Notes: generated from the sequence alone by a model not told the origin. Shown: positions 25,988 through 34,138, numbered from the stretch's first letter. The stretch: DNA of 64,000 nt from JBBKWU01 sp037969035 (GCA_037969035.1 JBBKWU010000011.1:36076-100075); one strand, 5' to 3'. A program made the numbers and translations.

Positions 25988-26515
25988 TTACAGAGCGTCT
26001 TTGGATACGATTACCGCATCATCTGTGATGTCGGGAACGGCGGCCTTTGTGAACGGGACGTAGAAGCTGTCGCCTGTTTTGGGGCGAATTTCAAGCAAAT
26101 CACCTGCGCCGAAATTTTTAACGTCCACCACCGTGCCAAGATCATTGCCGTCTGTGTCTTTGACGGGAAGGCCGACAAGATCGGTGATGTAAAATTCTTC
26201 TTCGTCGGCTTCGGGGAGGCGGGCGCGTTCGACCCATAATTCAGTGTTGCGGAGCTTTTCCGCTTCGGTTCTGTCGGCAATGCCTTCAACCGTGGCAATC
26301 CAGAATTTACCGCCAGAGCTTTTCATCTCCAGCGAAACAGTTTTCACCCCGTCTTCGGTCGTATAAAGAGGGCTGAATTCTTCGAGTAGGTAAGGATCCT
26401 CGCCAAATACTAGAACCTTCACAAGACCACGCACGCCGTGCGCCGTTGTAATTTTGCCGAGGCAAATACGCGGGGCAACACGGGATGCGTTATCTTTTTG
26501 ATCCTGAGATGGCAT
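25988..26515 (-). CDS. rimM: 16S rRNA processing/30S maturation factor RimM
   Basis: RimM helps assemble the 30S head and binds S19. I start at MPSQDQKDNASRV (175 residues); the frame extends further upstream but there it is only an antisense-like reading of the rpsP tail. Visible blocks are LGKITTAHGVRGLVKV near 20, the N-terminal beta-barrel ending in GIADRTEAEKLRNTELWV, and the PRC-barrel segment DLVGLPVKDTDGNDLGTVVDV. It lies between rpsP and trmD with gaps of 19 and 4 bp. Confidence 0.95.
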   Translation of the reverse strand: MPSQDQKDNASRVAPRICLGKITTAHGVRGLVKVLVFGEDPYLLEEFSPLYTTEDGVKTVSLEMKSSGGKFWIATVEGIADRTEAEKLRNTELWVERARLPEADEEEFYITDLVGLPVKDTDGNDLGTVVDVKNFGAGDLLEIRPKTGDSFYVPFTKAAVPDITDDAVIVSKDAL

Positions 26516-26534
26516 AGAGTTATCCAAAGGCCAA

Positions 26535-27137
26535 TTAACCTTCTTTTTTCTCTTCGCCTTCAACAGCAGCAGCTTCTTCGGCTGGTGCTTCCGCAACAAC
26601 TTCAGTAGCAGGTGCTTCTGCAACGGCTTCCGCAGCAACTTCTTCAGCAGGTGCTTCTGCAACGGCTTCTTCGGCTGGTGCTTCGGCTGGTGCTTCAGCA
26701 GCAGCTTCTTCAGCAGGTGCTTCTACAACAGCTTCTTCAACGGGTGCAGGGGCTTCAGCAGCGGCAGCAGCTTCTGCTTCTTTTGCGTCTTTCGCTTTTT
26801 TCAGTTTTTCAGCTTTATCAGCAATTTTCAGCTTTGTTTTTTCGCTTGGTGCTGATTTCAAAGGTGTTTCGCGGATTTCTGGCATTGCTGTCAGGCCGGC
26901 TTTACCCAAGAATGTTTGTACGCGTGTGCTTGGCTGTGCGCCAAGTTCAAGCCAATGCTTGATGCGTTCTTCGTTCAATACAACGCGTTGTTCGTCGTCA
27001 TTGGCAAGCATTGGGTTGTATGTGCCCAATCTTTCAATGTAACGGCCATCACGCGGCATGCGCTTGTCTGCAACCACGATACGGTAGAATGGGCGAGCTT
27101 TACGTCCGCCTCTTGATAGTCTCATTGCTAGTGCCAT
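26535..27137 (-). CDS. rpsP: 30S ribosomal protein S16 with long Ala/Glu-rich tail
   Basis: The first about 80 residues are canonical S16 (MALAMRLSRGGRKARPFYRIV, DGRYIERLGTYNP, RIKHWLELGAQPS). A Lys-rich stretch then leads to about 90 residues of near-perfect AEAPAEE-type repeats, making the protein 200 residues instead of about 80-120. Extended S16 tails occur in alphaproteobacteria, but this one is unusually long and repetitive at DNA level too. The ribosome-binding site aaggag is strong. The tail may be disordered and length-variable between strains. Confidence 0.96.
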   Translation of the reverse strand: MALAMRLSRGGRKARPFYRIVVADKRMPRDGRYIERLGTYNPMLANDDEQRVVLNEERIKHWLELGAQPSTRVQTFLGKAGLTAMPEIRETPLKSAPSEKTKLKIADKAEKLKKAKDAKEAEAAAAAEAPAPVEEAVVEAPAEEAAAEAPAEAPAEEAVAEAPAEEVAAEAVAEAPATEVVAEAPAEEAAAVEGEEKKEG

Positions 27138-27168
27138 TTCAGTCTCTCCTTTGTGTTTACTTTAAGTT

Positions 27169-27438
27169 CTATGGTTGGAATTTTTTTGAAAACGTCGTTT
27201 CAAAACTTGTTGTACAGATGTCTTTGATTTGTAATGTTTCAATGGCACCTGTGTCGTCTTGTGTCCACCAGCAACCATCTTGATCGCCGAGTGCTAATCC
27301 AAATTCGCGAATAAAGTCAAGAACTTCATCGTTGGGGATCTGTGTGTTTTTGTCAGCGTGAATTGTAAAGACATGGCGTAAATTGCCAGATAAGTCCTCA
27401 TAATCTTTTTCGCTGTCTTTAATTAATGTCAGGCTCAT
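27169..27438 (-). CDS. Unrecognised 89-residue protein between ffh and rpsP
   Basis: The start codon overlaps the ffh stop (ATGA), a sign of translational coupling, and rpsP follows after 31 bp. The 89-residue product is soluble, acidic, and carries a GDQDGCWWTQDD segment near residue 52-63. I know no family for it. Its place inside a universal translation operon suggests co-expression with SRP and ribosome genes, but no role can be read from sequence. Confidence 0.75.
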   Translation of the reverse strand: MSLTLIKDSEKDYEDLSGNLRHVFTIHADKNTQIPNDEVLDFIREFGLALGDQDGCWWTQDDTGAIETLQIKDICTTSFETTFSKKFQP

Positions 27439-29036
27439 CTCTTTTTTCCTTTCTTACGGTTTTTCTTTGTGCCGCCGCGTGCGGGAAGGCCAGGCATTCC
27501 GCCCATACCACCCATGCCGCCCATACCAGAACCACCGAGCATTTTTTCGAGCTGTGCCATGTCCGCACCGCCGCTCGCACCGCCTTGCGTGAATGGGTTT
27601 GCCCCAAGCGGATCAGCGCCCTGAACAGAGGCCATATCCGCGCCAAGGGCGTCAGCATCCATGCTTTGTGCCAGCATTTCAGCGTCTTTGCCGCCGAGCA
27701 TGCCTTTCATCATTCCCATCATTTTGCCCATGCCCATTTTTTTCATGCGCTTCATGACGGTTTGCATTTGTTCTTGTTGTTTCACGAGCTTGTTTAAGTC
27801 TTGCACGCTCATGCCTGCGCCTGCGGCAATCCGTTTTTTGCGCGAGGCGTTGAGTAGTTTTGGTTTTGCCCGTTCTTTCGGAGTCATGGAATAAATCAGC
27901 GCTTCTTGGCGTTTTAGGATGCTGTCATCCATGCCGGCTTCTTCCATTTGCTTAGCGAATTTACCAAGGCCGGGCATCATTTTCATCAGATTACCCGCAC
28001 CACCCATTTTGGTGATTTGCTGCATCTGGGTTAGGAGATCGTTGAAGTCAAATTCGCCTTTTTTGAATTTGGCCGCCATTTTCTCGGCGTCTTCGCGGTT
28101 AACGGTTTCTGCGGCTTTTTCCACGAGGCTAACCACATCGCCCATGCCCAAAATACGACCCGCGATACGGTCAGGGTGGAACGGCTCAATCGCGTCCCAT
28201 TTCTCGCCTGTACCCAATAATTTAATAGGCTTGCCTGTAACGGCCTTCATCGACATCGCCGCGCCACCGCGCGCGTCACCATCAATACGGGTCAGCATTG
28301 TGCCCGTGATGCCGATTTTCTCGTTAAACAGTTTGGCTGTGTTGACGGCATCTTGCCCCGTCATCGCGTCCACAACCAAAATTGTTTCAACAGGGTGCGT
28401 CGCAGCCTTTATGTTTGCGGCTTCTTGCATCAATTCATCATCAATAGATAAACGACCCGCTGTATCCAAAATCACAACATCAAAACCGCCTTTGCGGCCT
28501 TCGTCCATCGCACGACCTGCGATTTGCACAGGGTTTTGACCTGCAATAATTTCGAGCGTTTCAATGCCTGTCTGCTCACCAAGTTGGCGCAATTGCTCTT
28601 GCGCGGCAGGGCGATGCACATCAAGTGAGGCCATCAAAACACGTTTGCGTTGCTTGTCCGTCAAAAATTTCGCGATTTTCGCGGTAGATGTCGTTTTACC
28701 CGAACCCTGCAAACCAACCATAAGGTAAGCACAAGGCGGGGAGGCAAATGTCAAAGCTTGTTCAGCCTCATCACCGCCGAGCATTTCAGTCATCGCGTCA
28801 TTAACGATTTTTACGACTTGCTGAACAGGGTTAATGCCTTTGATAACGGCTTCGCCGATGGCTTGTTCTTTGACGTTTTCGATAAATTGTTTAACAACAG
28901 GCAGCGCAACATCAGCCTCAAGCAATGCCACGCGAATTTCGCGCATCGCGGCATCAACGTCTGCTTCTTTCAGAGCGCCTTTACCTTTGAGGCGGTCAAA
29001 AATTCCGCCTAATCTGTCACTTAAACTATCAAACAT
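27435..29036 (-). CDS. ffh: Signal recognition particle protein Ffh
   Basis: Ffh is the SRP GTPase that binds signal sequences and 4.5S RNA. Domains in the 533 residues: N domain (1-90), GTPase with G1 GLQGSGKTT near 108-116, DVHRPAAQEQLRQL, DTAGR, TRIDGDARGGAA and the GTGEKWD closing motif, then the Met-rich M domain (about 325-440). The C-terminus ends in a Gly/Met repeat (GGMGGMGGMPG) and a basic KKNRKKGKKR tail. The FtsY receptor is encoded at 38425-39792. No 4.5S RNA gene was recognised nearby. Confidence 0.97.
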   Translation of the reverse strand: MFDSLSDRLGGIFDRLKGKGALKEADVDAAMREIRVALLEADVALPVVKQFIENVKEQAIGEAVIKGINPVQQVVKIVNDAMTEMLGGDEAEQALTFASPPCAYLMVGLQGSGKTTSTAKIAKFLTDKQRKRVLMASLDVHRPAAQEQLRQLGEQTGIETLEIIAGQNPVQIAGRAMDEGRKGGFDVVILDTAGRLSIDDELMQEAANIKAATHPVETILVVDAMTGQDAVNTAKLFNEKIGITGTMLTRIDGDARGGAAMSMKAVTGKPIKLLGTGEKWDAIEPFHPDRIAGRILGMGDVVSLVEKAAETVNREDAEKMAAKFKKGEFDFNDLLTQMQQITKMGGAGNLMKMMPGLGKFAKQMEEAGMDDSILKRQEALIYSMTPKERAKPKLLNASRKKRIAAGAGMSVQDLNKLVKQQEQMQTVMKRMKKMGMGKMMGMMKGMLGGKDAEMLAQSMDADALGADMASVQGADPLGANPFTQGGASGGADMAQLEKMLGGSGMGGMGGMGGMPGLPARGGTKKNRKKGKKR

Positions 29037-29039
29037 ATT

Positions 29040-29489
29040 TTATCGTTTTAAATCTCTTCGTGGTGATGATAACTCTTTGAGCTTCTGGTTTACTTCATCG
29101 CAAAGTTGTTGGTGGCTCTCATCACGTTGAAGTCTTTGCGGTGTACGGAAAACGGTGTTGTAAAGACCCGTCACATCAACGTTCGGAAGTTTGTCTTCGC
29201 TTGCAATACTGTTTATTTGTGCGTCAACAGCCTCATAAACAGATGCGCCTTGTTGCGCGGCAATACCCAAAAGGTGGTGCAGGCGCATATCTCTTGCCGC
29301 AAAATCACGATCTGTGCTTTCCATGATTTTACCGACTTCATGGAGGTAACTAGCAGAGCCATCGTTTTGCAAGCGGGCAAGAAGAGGGGCTGTCACGGCC
29401 TCAAAAGCGGCCTTCTGTGCGGCGCTATTTTGAACGCAATTGGCATTTGCCTCTTTCCATGCTTCAACGGCTGATAATTTAACATCCAT
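29040..29489 (-). CDS. Unrecognised 149-residue helical protein upstream of ffh
   Basis: I choose MDVKLSAVEAW as start because a gaaagg ribosome-binding site lies about 9 bases upstream; the frame runs on for 30 more codons, but those overlap a structured leader. The product is helical and soluble, with two Cys and no recognised motif. The stop is 3 bp before the ffh start, so the two are probably one transcript. It may be a lineage-specific passenger of the ffh operon. Confidence 0.7.
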   Translation of the reverse strand: MDVKLSAVEAWKEANANCVQNSAAQKAAFEAVTAPLLARLQNDGSASYLHEVGKIMESTDRDFAARDMRLHHLLGIAAQQGASVYEAVDAQINSIASEDKLPNVDVTGLYNTVFRTPQRLQRDESHQQLCDEVNQKLKELSSPRRDLKR

Positions 29490-29514
29490 TTTTAAATACC
29501 TTTCAAATACAAAA

Positions 29515-29602
29515 CAATTCGGCCGCAGTGAGCGCTCTAAATCGCCGACTGCGGTGTACCCGTAAGCACGACACTTCAAAAGATGTCGCTGAATTGGCCG
29601 AA
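29515..29602 (-). promoter_or_regulatory. Structured leader with competing stems ahead of the ffh-operon gene
   Basis: On the minus strand TTCGGCC can pair with GGCCGAA to close the element, with inner hairpins CGACA/TGTCG and CCGCAGT/ACTGCGG. Alternatively CAATTC pairs with GAATTG; the two closing pairings share bases and cannot both form. A TTGACA/TATAAG pair with 15-base spacing lies just upstream (29604-29630). No known riboswitch class recognised. Confidence 0.35.
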
Positions 29603-29656
29603 ACTTATAGGCAAAAACGAGCTATGTCAAGAAAAAGAGGGTTTGTTTTATATTGT

Positions 29657-29685
29657 TTGACAAGACTACACATGTTTTGTATTAT
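29657..29685 (+). promoter_or_regulatory. Sigma-70-type promoter for the 112-residue protein gene
   Basis: TTGACA and TATTAT are separated by 17 bases, about 46 bases before the ATG at 29732. This is a near-consensus promoter. Confidence 0.65.
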
Positions 29686-29731
29686 GTAAACATAATTCAT
29701 TGTGGAACTAAATTTTAAAAAGGAATGTAAT

Positions 29732-30070
29732 ATGCTTAGACAAACATTTAAATATGCATTAGCTGGCACGGCGTTCGCAGGAGCTGTTGTTACTATGGTG
29801 GAGCCTGAAATAACGGGTGCAGCAATAAGTGGTGCTCGAGAAGCTTTTAATGCGGGCTATGCAATGGAAGTGGATGGAACGTTTAATGATTACATCAATC
29901 CCGCTTCAGGTGAAGTGCCACCATCACGTAATGTTTACTTTGATGCTGCGGCTATTACAGGCAGTAAAGTTGCGGCGTTTCAAAGAGGTTGGGCAAACCC
30001 TACAGAAACTTTGGCTAACTTTTCCCTTGAAAAAACCTTAGCAAGTTATCCATCAGTGCCTTCGCGTTAA
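29732..30070 (+). CDS. Unrecognised 112-residue protein with N-terminal hydrophobic segment
   Basis: The start is the ATG at 29732, with aaggaatg upstream; an earlier in-frame codon at 29702 has no ribosome-binding site. The protein begins MLRQTFKYALAGTAFAGAVVT, a short basic N-terminus with a small-residue hydrophobic stretch that could be a signal or anchor. The rest is soluble and unremarkable. It stands alone with its own near-consensus promoter between divergent minus-strand units. No family recognised. Confidence 0.65.
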   Translation: MLRQTFKYALAGTAFAGAVVTMVEPEITGAAISGAREAFNAGYAMEVDGTFNDYINPASGEVPPSRNVYFDAAAITGSKVAAFQRGWANPTETLANFSLEKTLASYPSVPSR

Positions 30071-30123
30071 ATGAGGACATTGAGTCTAGATTCTTCTTAA
30101 TCTCTACTCTAATAGAAAAGCCA

Positions 30124-30822
30124 TTAGATTTTAAAGGCGGCAACTTTGATCGGCAGTTCGACTTCCGCAGGCATATGCGCAACGGATTGCTCGAAGTTGT
30201 ATTCGGGCGTGAAGAGTTGCTTGTCAAACAGTTGCTCTGTGCTCAGCGCGGCGTAGTACAAAGCACCTTTGACGCTGTTTTCGTGGATGTCGATAGCCTT
30301 CAGGCGTTTGTTCTTGCTGCCGAAGTTTAAAAAATCGTTGGGCAGCATGAGACGTTCGAACGTGAACATGCCGTCATTGTCAAAATAACCACCAATGGCG
30401 AGTTTGACGCAACCTAAGCGATCTTGCGCGTAACTGTCACCGCTTGGGATATTGTCACGCAGCATGACCGCAAAGCCTTCGCGTTCTTGGGAGATGCGGT
30501 ATTTGGTGTACATAACAGCAGGGGATGATGGAACGCGCTCCATATCGTCGTTATACCCTAGGTCTGCGCGTGTAATAGTCTGTCTGGGATTTACCAGATA
30601 GCGTTGGGCAATATCGGGGTTTTGTCTAATGAACGCAGAGCCTTTGCTGTGACCTTGCATGCCTAAGAACGCAAGAATTGAGTAATGGATTTCCGGTGTG
30701 GGTCTGAACAACAAAGGCTGCGGATAGAAAATCTCCCGTATATACTCTGATGGAACACTATACGTCATTTTTGGCTGCTTCATGTTTTGTGCGGCGTTGT
30801 TTAGAAAGCCTCTGATGTTCAT
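30124..30822 (-). CDS. Unrecognised 232-residue protein, tandem paralogue A
   Basis: This protein and its upstream neighbour (30825-31523) are the same length and share motifs in the same order: YSVPSEYIREIF versus YAVPSYFLREVF near 20-32, and AIGGYFDNDGMFTF versus AMKGYFSEDGQTFHL in the second half. They are thus ancient tandem duplicates. The two genes are 2 bp apart and co-oriented. Both look soluble with mixed alpha/beta content. No known family is recognised and neither carries a signal peptide. A function cannot be proposed. Confidence 0.7.
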   Translation of the reverse strand: MNIRGFLNNAAQNMKQPKMTYSVPSEYIREIFYPQPLLFRPTPEIHYSILAFLGMQGHSKGSAFIRQNPDIAQRYLVNPRQTITRADLGYNDDMERVPSSPAVMYTKYRISQEREGFAVMLRDNIPSGDSYAQDRLGCVKLAIGGYFDNDGMFTFERLMLPNDFLNFGSKNKRLKAIDIHENSVKGALYYAALSTEQLFDKQLFTPEYNFEQSVAHMPAEVELPIKVAAFKI

Positions 30823-30824
30823 TT

Positions 30825-31523
30825 TTATCTCCGTCTCGGTTTTAATTCACTGGAAGGGCCATCTGTCAGGCGGGTTTGCCATACAGGATTTCGTCCGTGG
30901 TAATATCGTTCTGTCTGTTCCTGCCATGCGACGTAGGGCGTATTTGATGTGCGCCCGTCGTTAAATATCTGATTGGTGATGGCGCGCGCAAAGGCAAAGG
31001 CTGTCATGATGTCGTGATCGCGGAATACATACATTTCCTGCGCGCCGTTGTGATGGCTGTTTTCAAAGTGCGGTGCGTGTAAGTTATGAAGATGGAATGT
31101 TTGGCCATCCTCAGAAAAATAGCCTTTCATGGCAAAGAATGTGCGGTCATGTTCAAGCTGGCTGCGGTAATGCGCTGTGCCGTTGATGATGAGTGACGTG
31201 CCGTAACGTCTATCCATATCGGTTAATCCCTCGCTGAAATCCGTGAACGCGATATAGGCCGAGCTTCCTGATTGGTCGTTCTCAGCCTGTGGATCGGCAA
31301 GGTGGTAATAGCTTTCGCGATTACGTGCGGTTGTGGATGGCATGAATTTAGATCCGCTAAATCTTCGGTACGCAGGCTCAAAATCGTTTGCTTGGGTGTA
31401 AAGGCCGCTTTCCTCGCGGCGGAAAACCTCGCGCAGAAAATAGCTCGGGACAGCATATGTCTGTCTTGCACCGCGCTTTGGGTCTGCGCGTTTCTCAAAG
31501 AATGTCCTCAATCCTATTGTCAT
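30825..31523 (-). CDS. Unrecognised 232-residue protein, tandem paralogue B
   Basis: This is the first gene of the paralogue pair; the shared motifs are YAVPSYFLREVF near 23-34 and AMKGYFSEDG near 129-138. It has a basic C-terminal PRRR tail and a His/Asn-rich segment near 145-158 (HAPHFENSHHNGAQ) absent from its partner. On the minus strand TTGCAT and TATAAT lie 15 bases apart just upstream (31532-31558), a tight but possible promoter that would give an almost leaderless message. No family recognised. Confidence 0.7.
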   Translation of the reverse strand: MTIGLRTFFEKRADPKRGARQTYAVPSYFLREVFRREESGLYTQANDFEPAYRRFSGSKFMPSTTARNRESYYHLADPQAENDQSGSSAYIAFTDFSEGLTDMDRRYGTSLIINGTAHYRSQLEHDRTFFAMKGYFSEDGQTFHLHNLHAPHFENSHHNGAQEMYVFRDHDIMTAFAFARAITNQIFNDGRTSNTPYVAWQEQTERYYHGRNPVWQTRLTDGPSSELKPRRR

Positions 31524-31595
31524 AAGCTACAATTATAATGTGGGGTATTAAAATGCAAGCTTTGAATCAAAAACAGCCTGTGATAATTTTCGGGT

Positions 31596-32408
31596 ATGAG
31601 TTTGAAATTTACAAAAATGCATGGGTTGGGCAATGATTTCGTGGTTTGCGATATGCCTGATGGTTTCAACGCTGCGATGGCAAAGAAAATCGCGGATCGG
31701 CGCTTTGGTGTTGGCTGTGACCAACTTATGGTGCGTGAGGTCGCGCGGAGCAAAGATGCCGATATGTTCATGCGGATCTATAATGCCGATGGCTCCGAAG
31801 CCCAAGCGTGCGGGAATGGCACGCGCTGTGTCGCCCATCAATGGATGGCGGCGCAGGGTAAGAATGAGTGCGTGATTGAAACGGTTGCGGGTTTCCTCAA
31901 ATGCCACATGGCGGATGATGGCATGGTGACGGTGGATATGGGCACGCCGCGATTGGAGTGGCAGGAGATACCGCTTGCCGAGGAGAAGAACACGCTGCAT
32001 TTGGGGATTATTGGCGGTGATTTGACCGATCCCGTGGCGGTGAATATTGGCAACCCGCATACGGTGTTCTTTGTCGAGCATGTTGAGCGCGTGGATGTTG
32101 CAGGGCTTGGGTCACAGGTGGAGCGGCATGTATTGTTCCCTGAGCGCACAAATGTTGAATTCGCGCAAGTTCTGGCAGACAACAAAATCCGTGTAAGGGT
32201 TTGGGAGCGCGGCGCAGGAGTGACCCAAGCGTGTGGTTCGGGTGCCTGTGCGACAATGGTGGCCGCCGTGCGTCGAGGCTTGACAGGGCGCAAGGCGGAG
32301 ATTGTTCTGGATGGCGGTTCGCTTATCCTTGAATGGCGCGCCGAAGATAGCCATGTGTTGATGACAGGCCCTGTGGCGTATGTGTTTGAGGGCGAGTGGC
32401 GTGGATAG
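31596..32408 (+). CDS. dapF: Diaminopimelate epimerase
   Basis: DapF interconverts LL- and meso-diaminopimelate for lysine and peptidoglycan synthesis. The two catalytic cysteines are in CGNGTRCVAH (near 72-80) and QACGSGACATM (near 211-220). N-terminal MSLKFTKMHGLGNDFVV is typical, and the 270-residue length is normal. dapF lying between ffh and mtaB/ftsY is a familiar alphaproteobacterial order. The next gene starts within its last codons. Confidence 0.97.
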   Translation: MSLKFTKMHGLGNDFVVCDMPDGFNAAMAKKIADRRFGVGCDQLMVREVARSKDADMFMRIYNADGSEAQACGNGTRCVAHQWMAAQGKNECVIETVAGFLKCHMADDGMVTVDMGTPRLEWQEIPLAEEKNTLHLGIIGGDLTDPVAVNIGNPHTVFFVEHVERVDVAGLGSQVERHVLFPERTNVEFAQVLADNKIRVRVWERGAGVTQACGSGACATMVAAVRRGLTGRKAEIVLDGGSLILEWRAEDSHVLMTGPVAYVFEGEWRG

Positions 32409-32898
32409 GGAACTTAAAATTGTCGCCGTTGTTATCTTTATTGTGCTCGGCGCGGCTGTTCTTATTACCTCTCTCTTGCTTGGGCTTTCTGAGGCTTTAT
32501 CACGTTATACCCATGGCGGCAGCGTATGCCAATCCCTTGTTCAGTTTATAGATGTGTTCTGGGCTTGGACTTCTCCCGTATTGGGGCTAGTCCTTGCTAT
32601 TGTTATGATGTTTCTGACAATGAGGTTCTTTTATTATTCTCCTTTAGGCGGGAAGCTGGTGAATATGGACAACTCTATACATAGTAATCTGGAGGGAAAT
32701 GCTTTTAGCCCAGATGATATAGATGCCGCGAATATGATTGATCACAATGTAAAGTCAGAGGTGTTTGGCAAGATAATATTTGTCGTTTTCGTGTTTTATC
32801 TCTGGCTCTTTTATTTCGTATTAGGGGGGTATGTAAACCGTTTTGTGGAGTCTTTTCTGGACTTTTTTATGGTATCGGTTTGCGGTTATGGTGGGTAA
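32401..32898 (+). CDS. Unrecognised small membrane protein overlapping dapF
   Basis: A GTG at 32401, eight bases inside the dapF end with a GAGGGCGAG site upstream, gives 165 residues; an ATG at 32380 in the same frame is also possible. Three strongly hydrophobic segments are visible at about 5-28, 52-77 and 128-152 of the GTG form, so it is an inner-membrane protein. The loop between helices 2 and 3 is polar with an acidic SPDDIDAANMID stretch. Its stop abuts the next ATG directly, so dapF, this gene and the aspartoacylase-like gene form one operon. No family recognised. Confidence 0.65.
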   Translation: MDRELKIVAVVIFIVLGAAVLITSLLLGLSEALSRYTHGGSVCQSLVQFIDVFWAWTSPVLGLVLAIVMMFLTMRFFYYSPLGGKLVNMDNSIHSNLEGNAFSPDDIDAANMIDHNVKSEVFGKIIFVVFVFYLWLFYFVLGGYVNRFVESFLDFFMVSVCGYGG

Positions 32899-33819
32899 AT
32901 GACACAAATAGAACTCCCCGAAATTTTTGAGATTGATAGCGGCCATGCGGGGCTGCATTTGATTGTCACGGGTGGTGTTCACGGGAACGAGCCGTGCGGC
33001 GTTTTGGCGGTGCAGCGTGTTTTGCGAGAGATCGAGCAGGGCATTATCACCATTAAGCATGGCAAGGTGAGTTTTGTCCCGATCTGTAACCCGCGCGCAC
33101 GGGCGCAGAATGTGCGGCAGACGGAACGTAATTTGAACCGCATGATGTTCCCGAAACCTGACCCGAAAGCCTATGAAGACCATCTGGATAATGTGCTGTG
33201 CCCACTGTTTGATACGGCAGATGTGTTGCTTGATTTGCATTCGTGCCATTCGCAAAGCCAGCCGTTTATCTTCCTCGGCGCGTGTGATGCGGAGAACGCG
33301 GAATATGCGCTCGCGCTGGGTGTTAGCCATTTTGTGCACGGCTTTGCCGATGCGTTGGGTGATGCAACGGCAGGGATAGACCCGAAATTTGCCATGGGCA
33401 CAACCGAATACACACGCGCCCAAGGTGGTATGGCGTTGACGTTGGAATGTGGTTCGCATCTGGATGAAACCGCACCTGAGGTCGGTTATCAGGCGATTCT
33501 GCGCGTGCTGCGCTATTTGGGAGTATCGCATGTTGATCAAACGCTTATCCGTGAACAGCAAAGCATAGAGCGCCATTGCATCAAAATGACGCAAGCCTTT
33601 ATCAAGGAAGAAGACGGGCAATTTGCCAAAGAATTGCAAAACTTCACCACCGTGCAAGCGGGTGAGGTTTTGGCGACGTATGAGAGCGGTAGAAGTATCA
33701 TTGCCCCTGCGGATGGCTATATCATCCTGCCGAAAGAGCATGAAACAGTGGGCGAGGAGTGGTTTTCGTTCGGTATAACGTCGGATTACTTCGAAGAAGC
33801 ATTGAAAACGGAAGAATAG
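32899..33819 (+). CDS. M14-family succinylglutamate desuccinylase/aspartoacylase-like protein
   Basis: The 306-residue enzyme carries the zinc-peptidase M14 AstE/AspA pattern: H28 and E31 in GGVHGNEPCG, then NPRA near 65, the RNLNR arginine motif near 77-81, and the third ligand H114 in LLDLHSCHS. The family deacylates amino acids such as N-acetylaspartate or N-succinylglutamate. No astABCD or related degradation genes are nearby, so the substrate is open. A C-terminal beta domain (EVLATYESG...ADGYIILPK) matches the usual AstE capping part. A terminator follows at once. Confidence 0.85.
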   Translation: MTQIELPEIFEIDSGHAGLHLIVTGGVHGNEPCGVLAVQRVLREIEQGIITIKHGKVSFVPICNPRARAQNVRQTERNLNRMMFPKPDPKAYEDHLDNVLCPLFDTADVLLDLHSCHSQSQPFIFLGACDAENAEYALALGVSHFVHGFADALGDATAGIDPKFAMGTTEYTRAQGGMALTLECGSHLDETAPEVGYQAILRVLRYLGVSHVDQTLIREQQSIERHCIKMTQAFIKEEDGQFAKELQNFTTVQAGEVLATYESGRSIIAPADGYIILPKEHETVGEEWFSFGITSDYFEEALKTEE

Positions 33820-33841
33820 CGCGTTTAATGCGCTGTTTTTG
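33818..33841 (+). terminator. Terminator after the aspartoacylase-like gene
   Basis: AGCGC-GTTTAAT-GCGCT followed by GTTTTT overlaps the stop codon by two bases. A weaker U-rich tract on the minus strand side could serve the candidate transcript from 34059. Confidence 0.75.
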
Positions 33842-33909
33842 TTTGGTTTTCCGCATCCCTTCACTTTGAACGCAAGTTTTCCACGCTCCGTTTTTTTGTG
33901 AGAGGCATG

Positions 33910-34059
33910 TTATTTTACATAGCGCGGAATTAGGGCGGGTAGATGGGTGGTTGTGGCATTCGTGGTGGTCATGGTGTTTGTCGTCGTGATGATGGCGCGC
34001 GAAAATAAGGGGAGATGCGGTGGTTTTTGTTTTGCGGCGTGTTTTATACAATCATTCAT
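33910..34059 (-). ncRNA. Candidate leaderless small transcript with Thr-rich 49-codon frame
   Basis: A perfect sigma-70 promoter at 34066-34094 would start transcription at the A of an ATG at 34059. That frame codes for 49 residues; codons 23-38 read Ile-Ile then ten Thr among 14 residues, like a threonine-operon leader peptide. However no threonine biosynthesis gene follows; the next thing downstream is the end of a converging gene. The transcript is C-rich and G-poor. It may be a small RNA, a small protein, or an orphan leader. Another frame over the same bases is His-rich and shows no start near the promoter. Confidence 0.35.
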
Positions 34060-34065
34060 AGCCAC

Positions 34066-34094
34066 ATTATAGGATTATATTCTTAATTTGTCAA
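34066..34094 (-). promoter_or_regulatory. Perfect-consensus sigma-70 promoter
   Basis: On the minus strand the sequence is TTGACA, 17 bases, TATAAT, the exact consensus at both hexamers and spacing. It reads away from the DUF2817 gene into the 320-bp gap where no recognised gene lies. Downstream of the -10 the seventh base is the A of the ATG at 34059. Confidence 0.75.
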
Positions 34095-34138
34095 GATGTG
34101 CTCGCAAATCCAGACGTTATTTTTGTGCCGTTTTTTGT

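Noticed and set aside
33722..34051. His-rich 109-codon minus-strand frame
   Set aside because: It starts inside the predicted transcript without a good start and overlaps the end of the aspartoacylase-like gene; the Thr-rich frame fits the promoter better.
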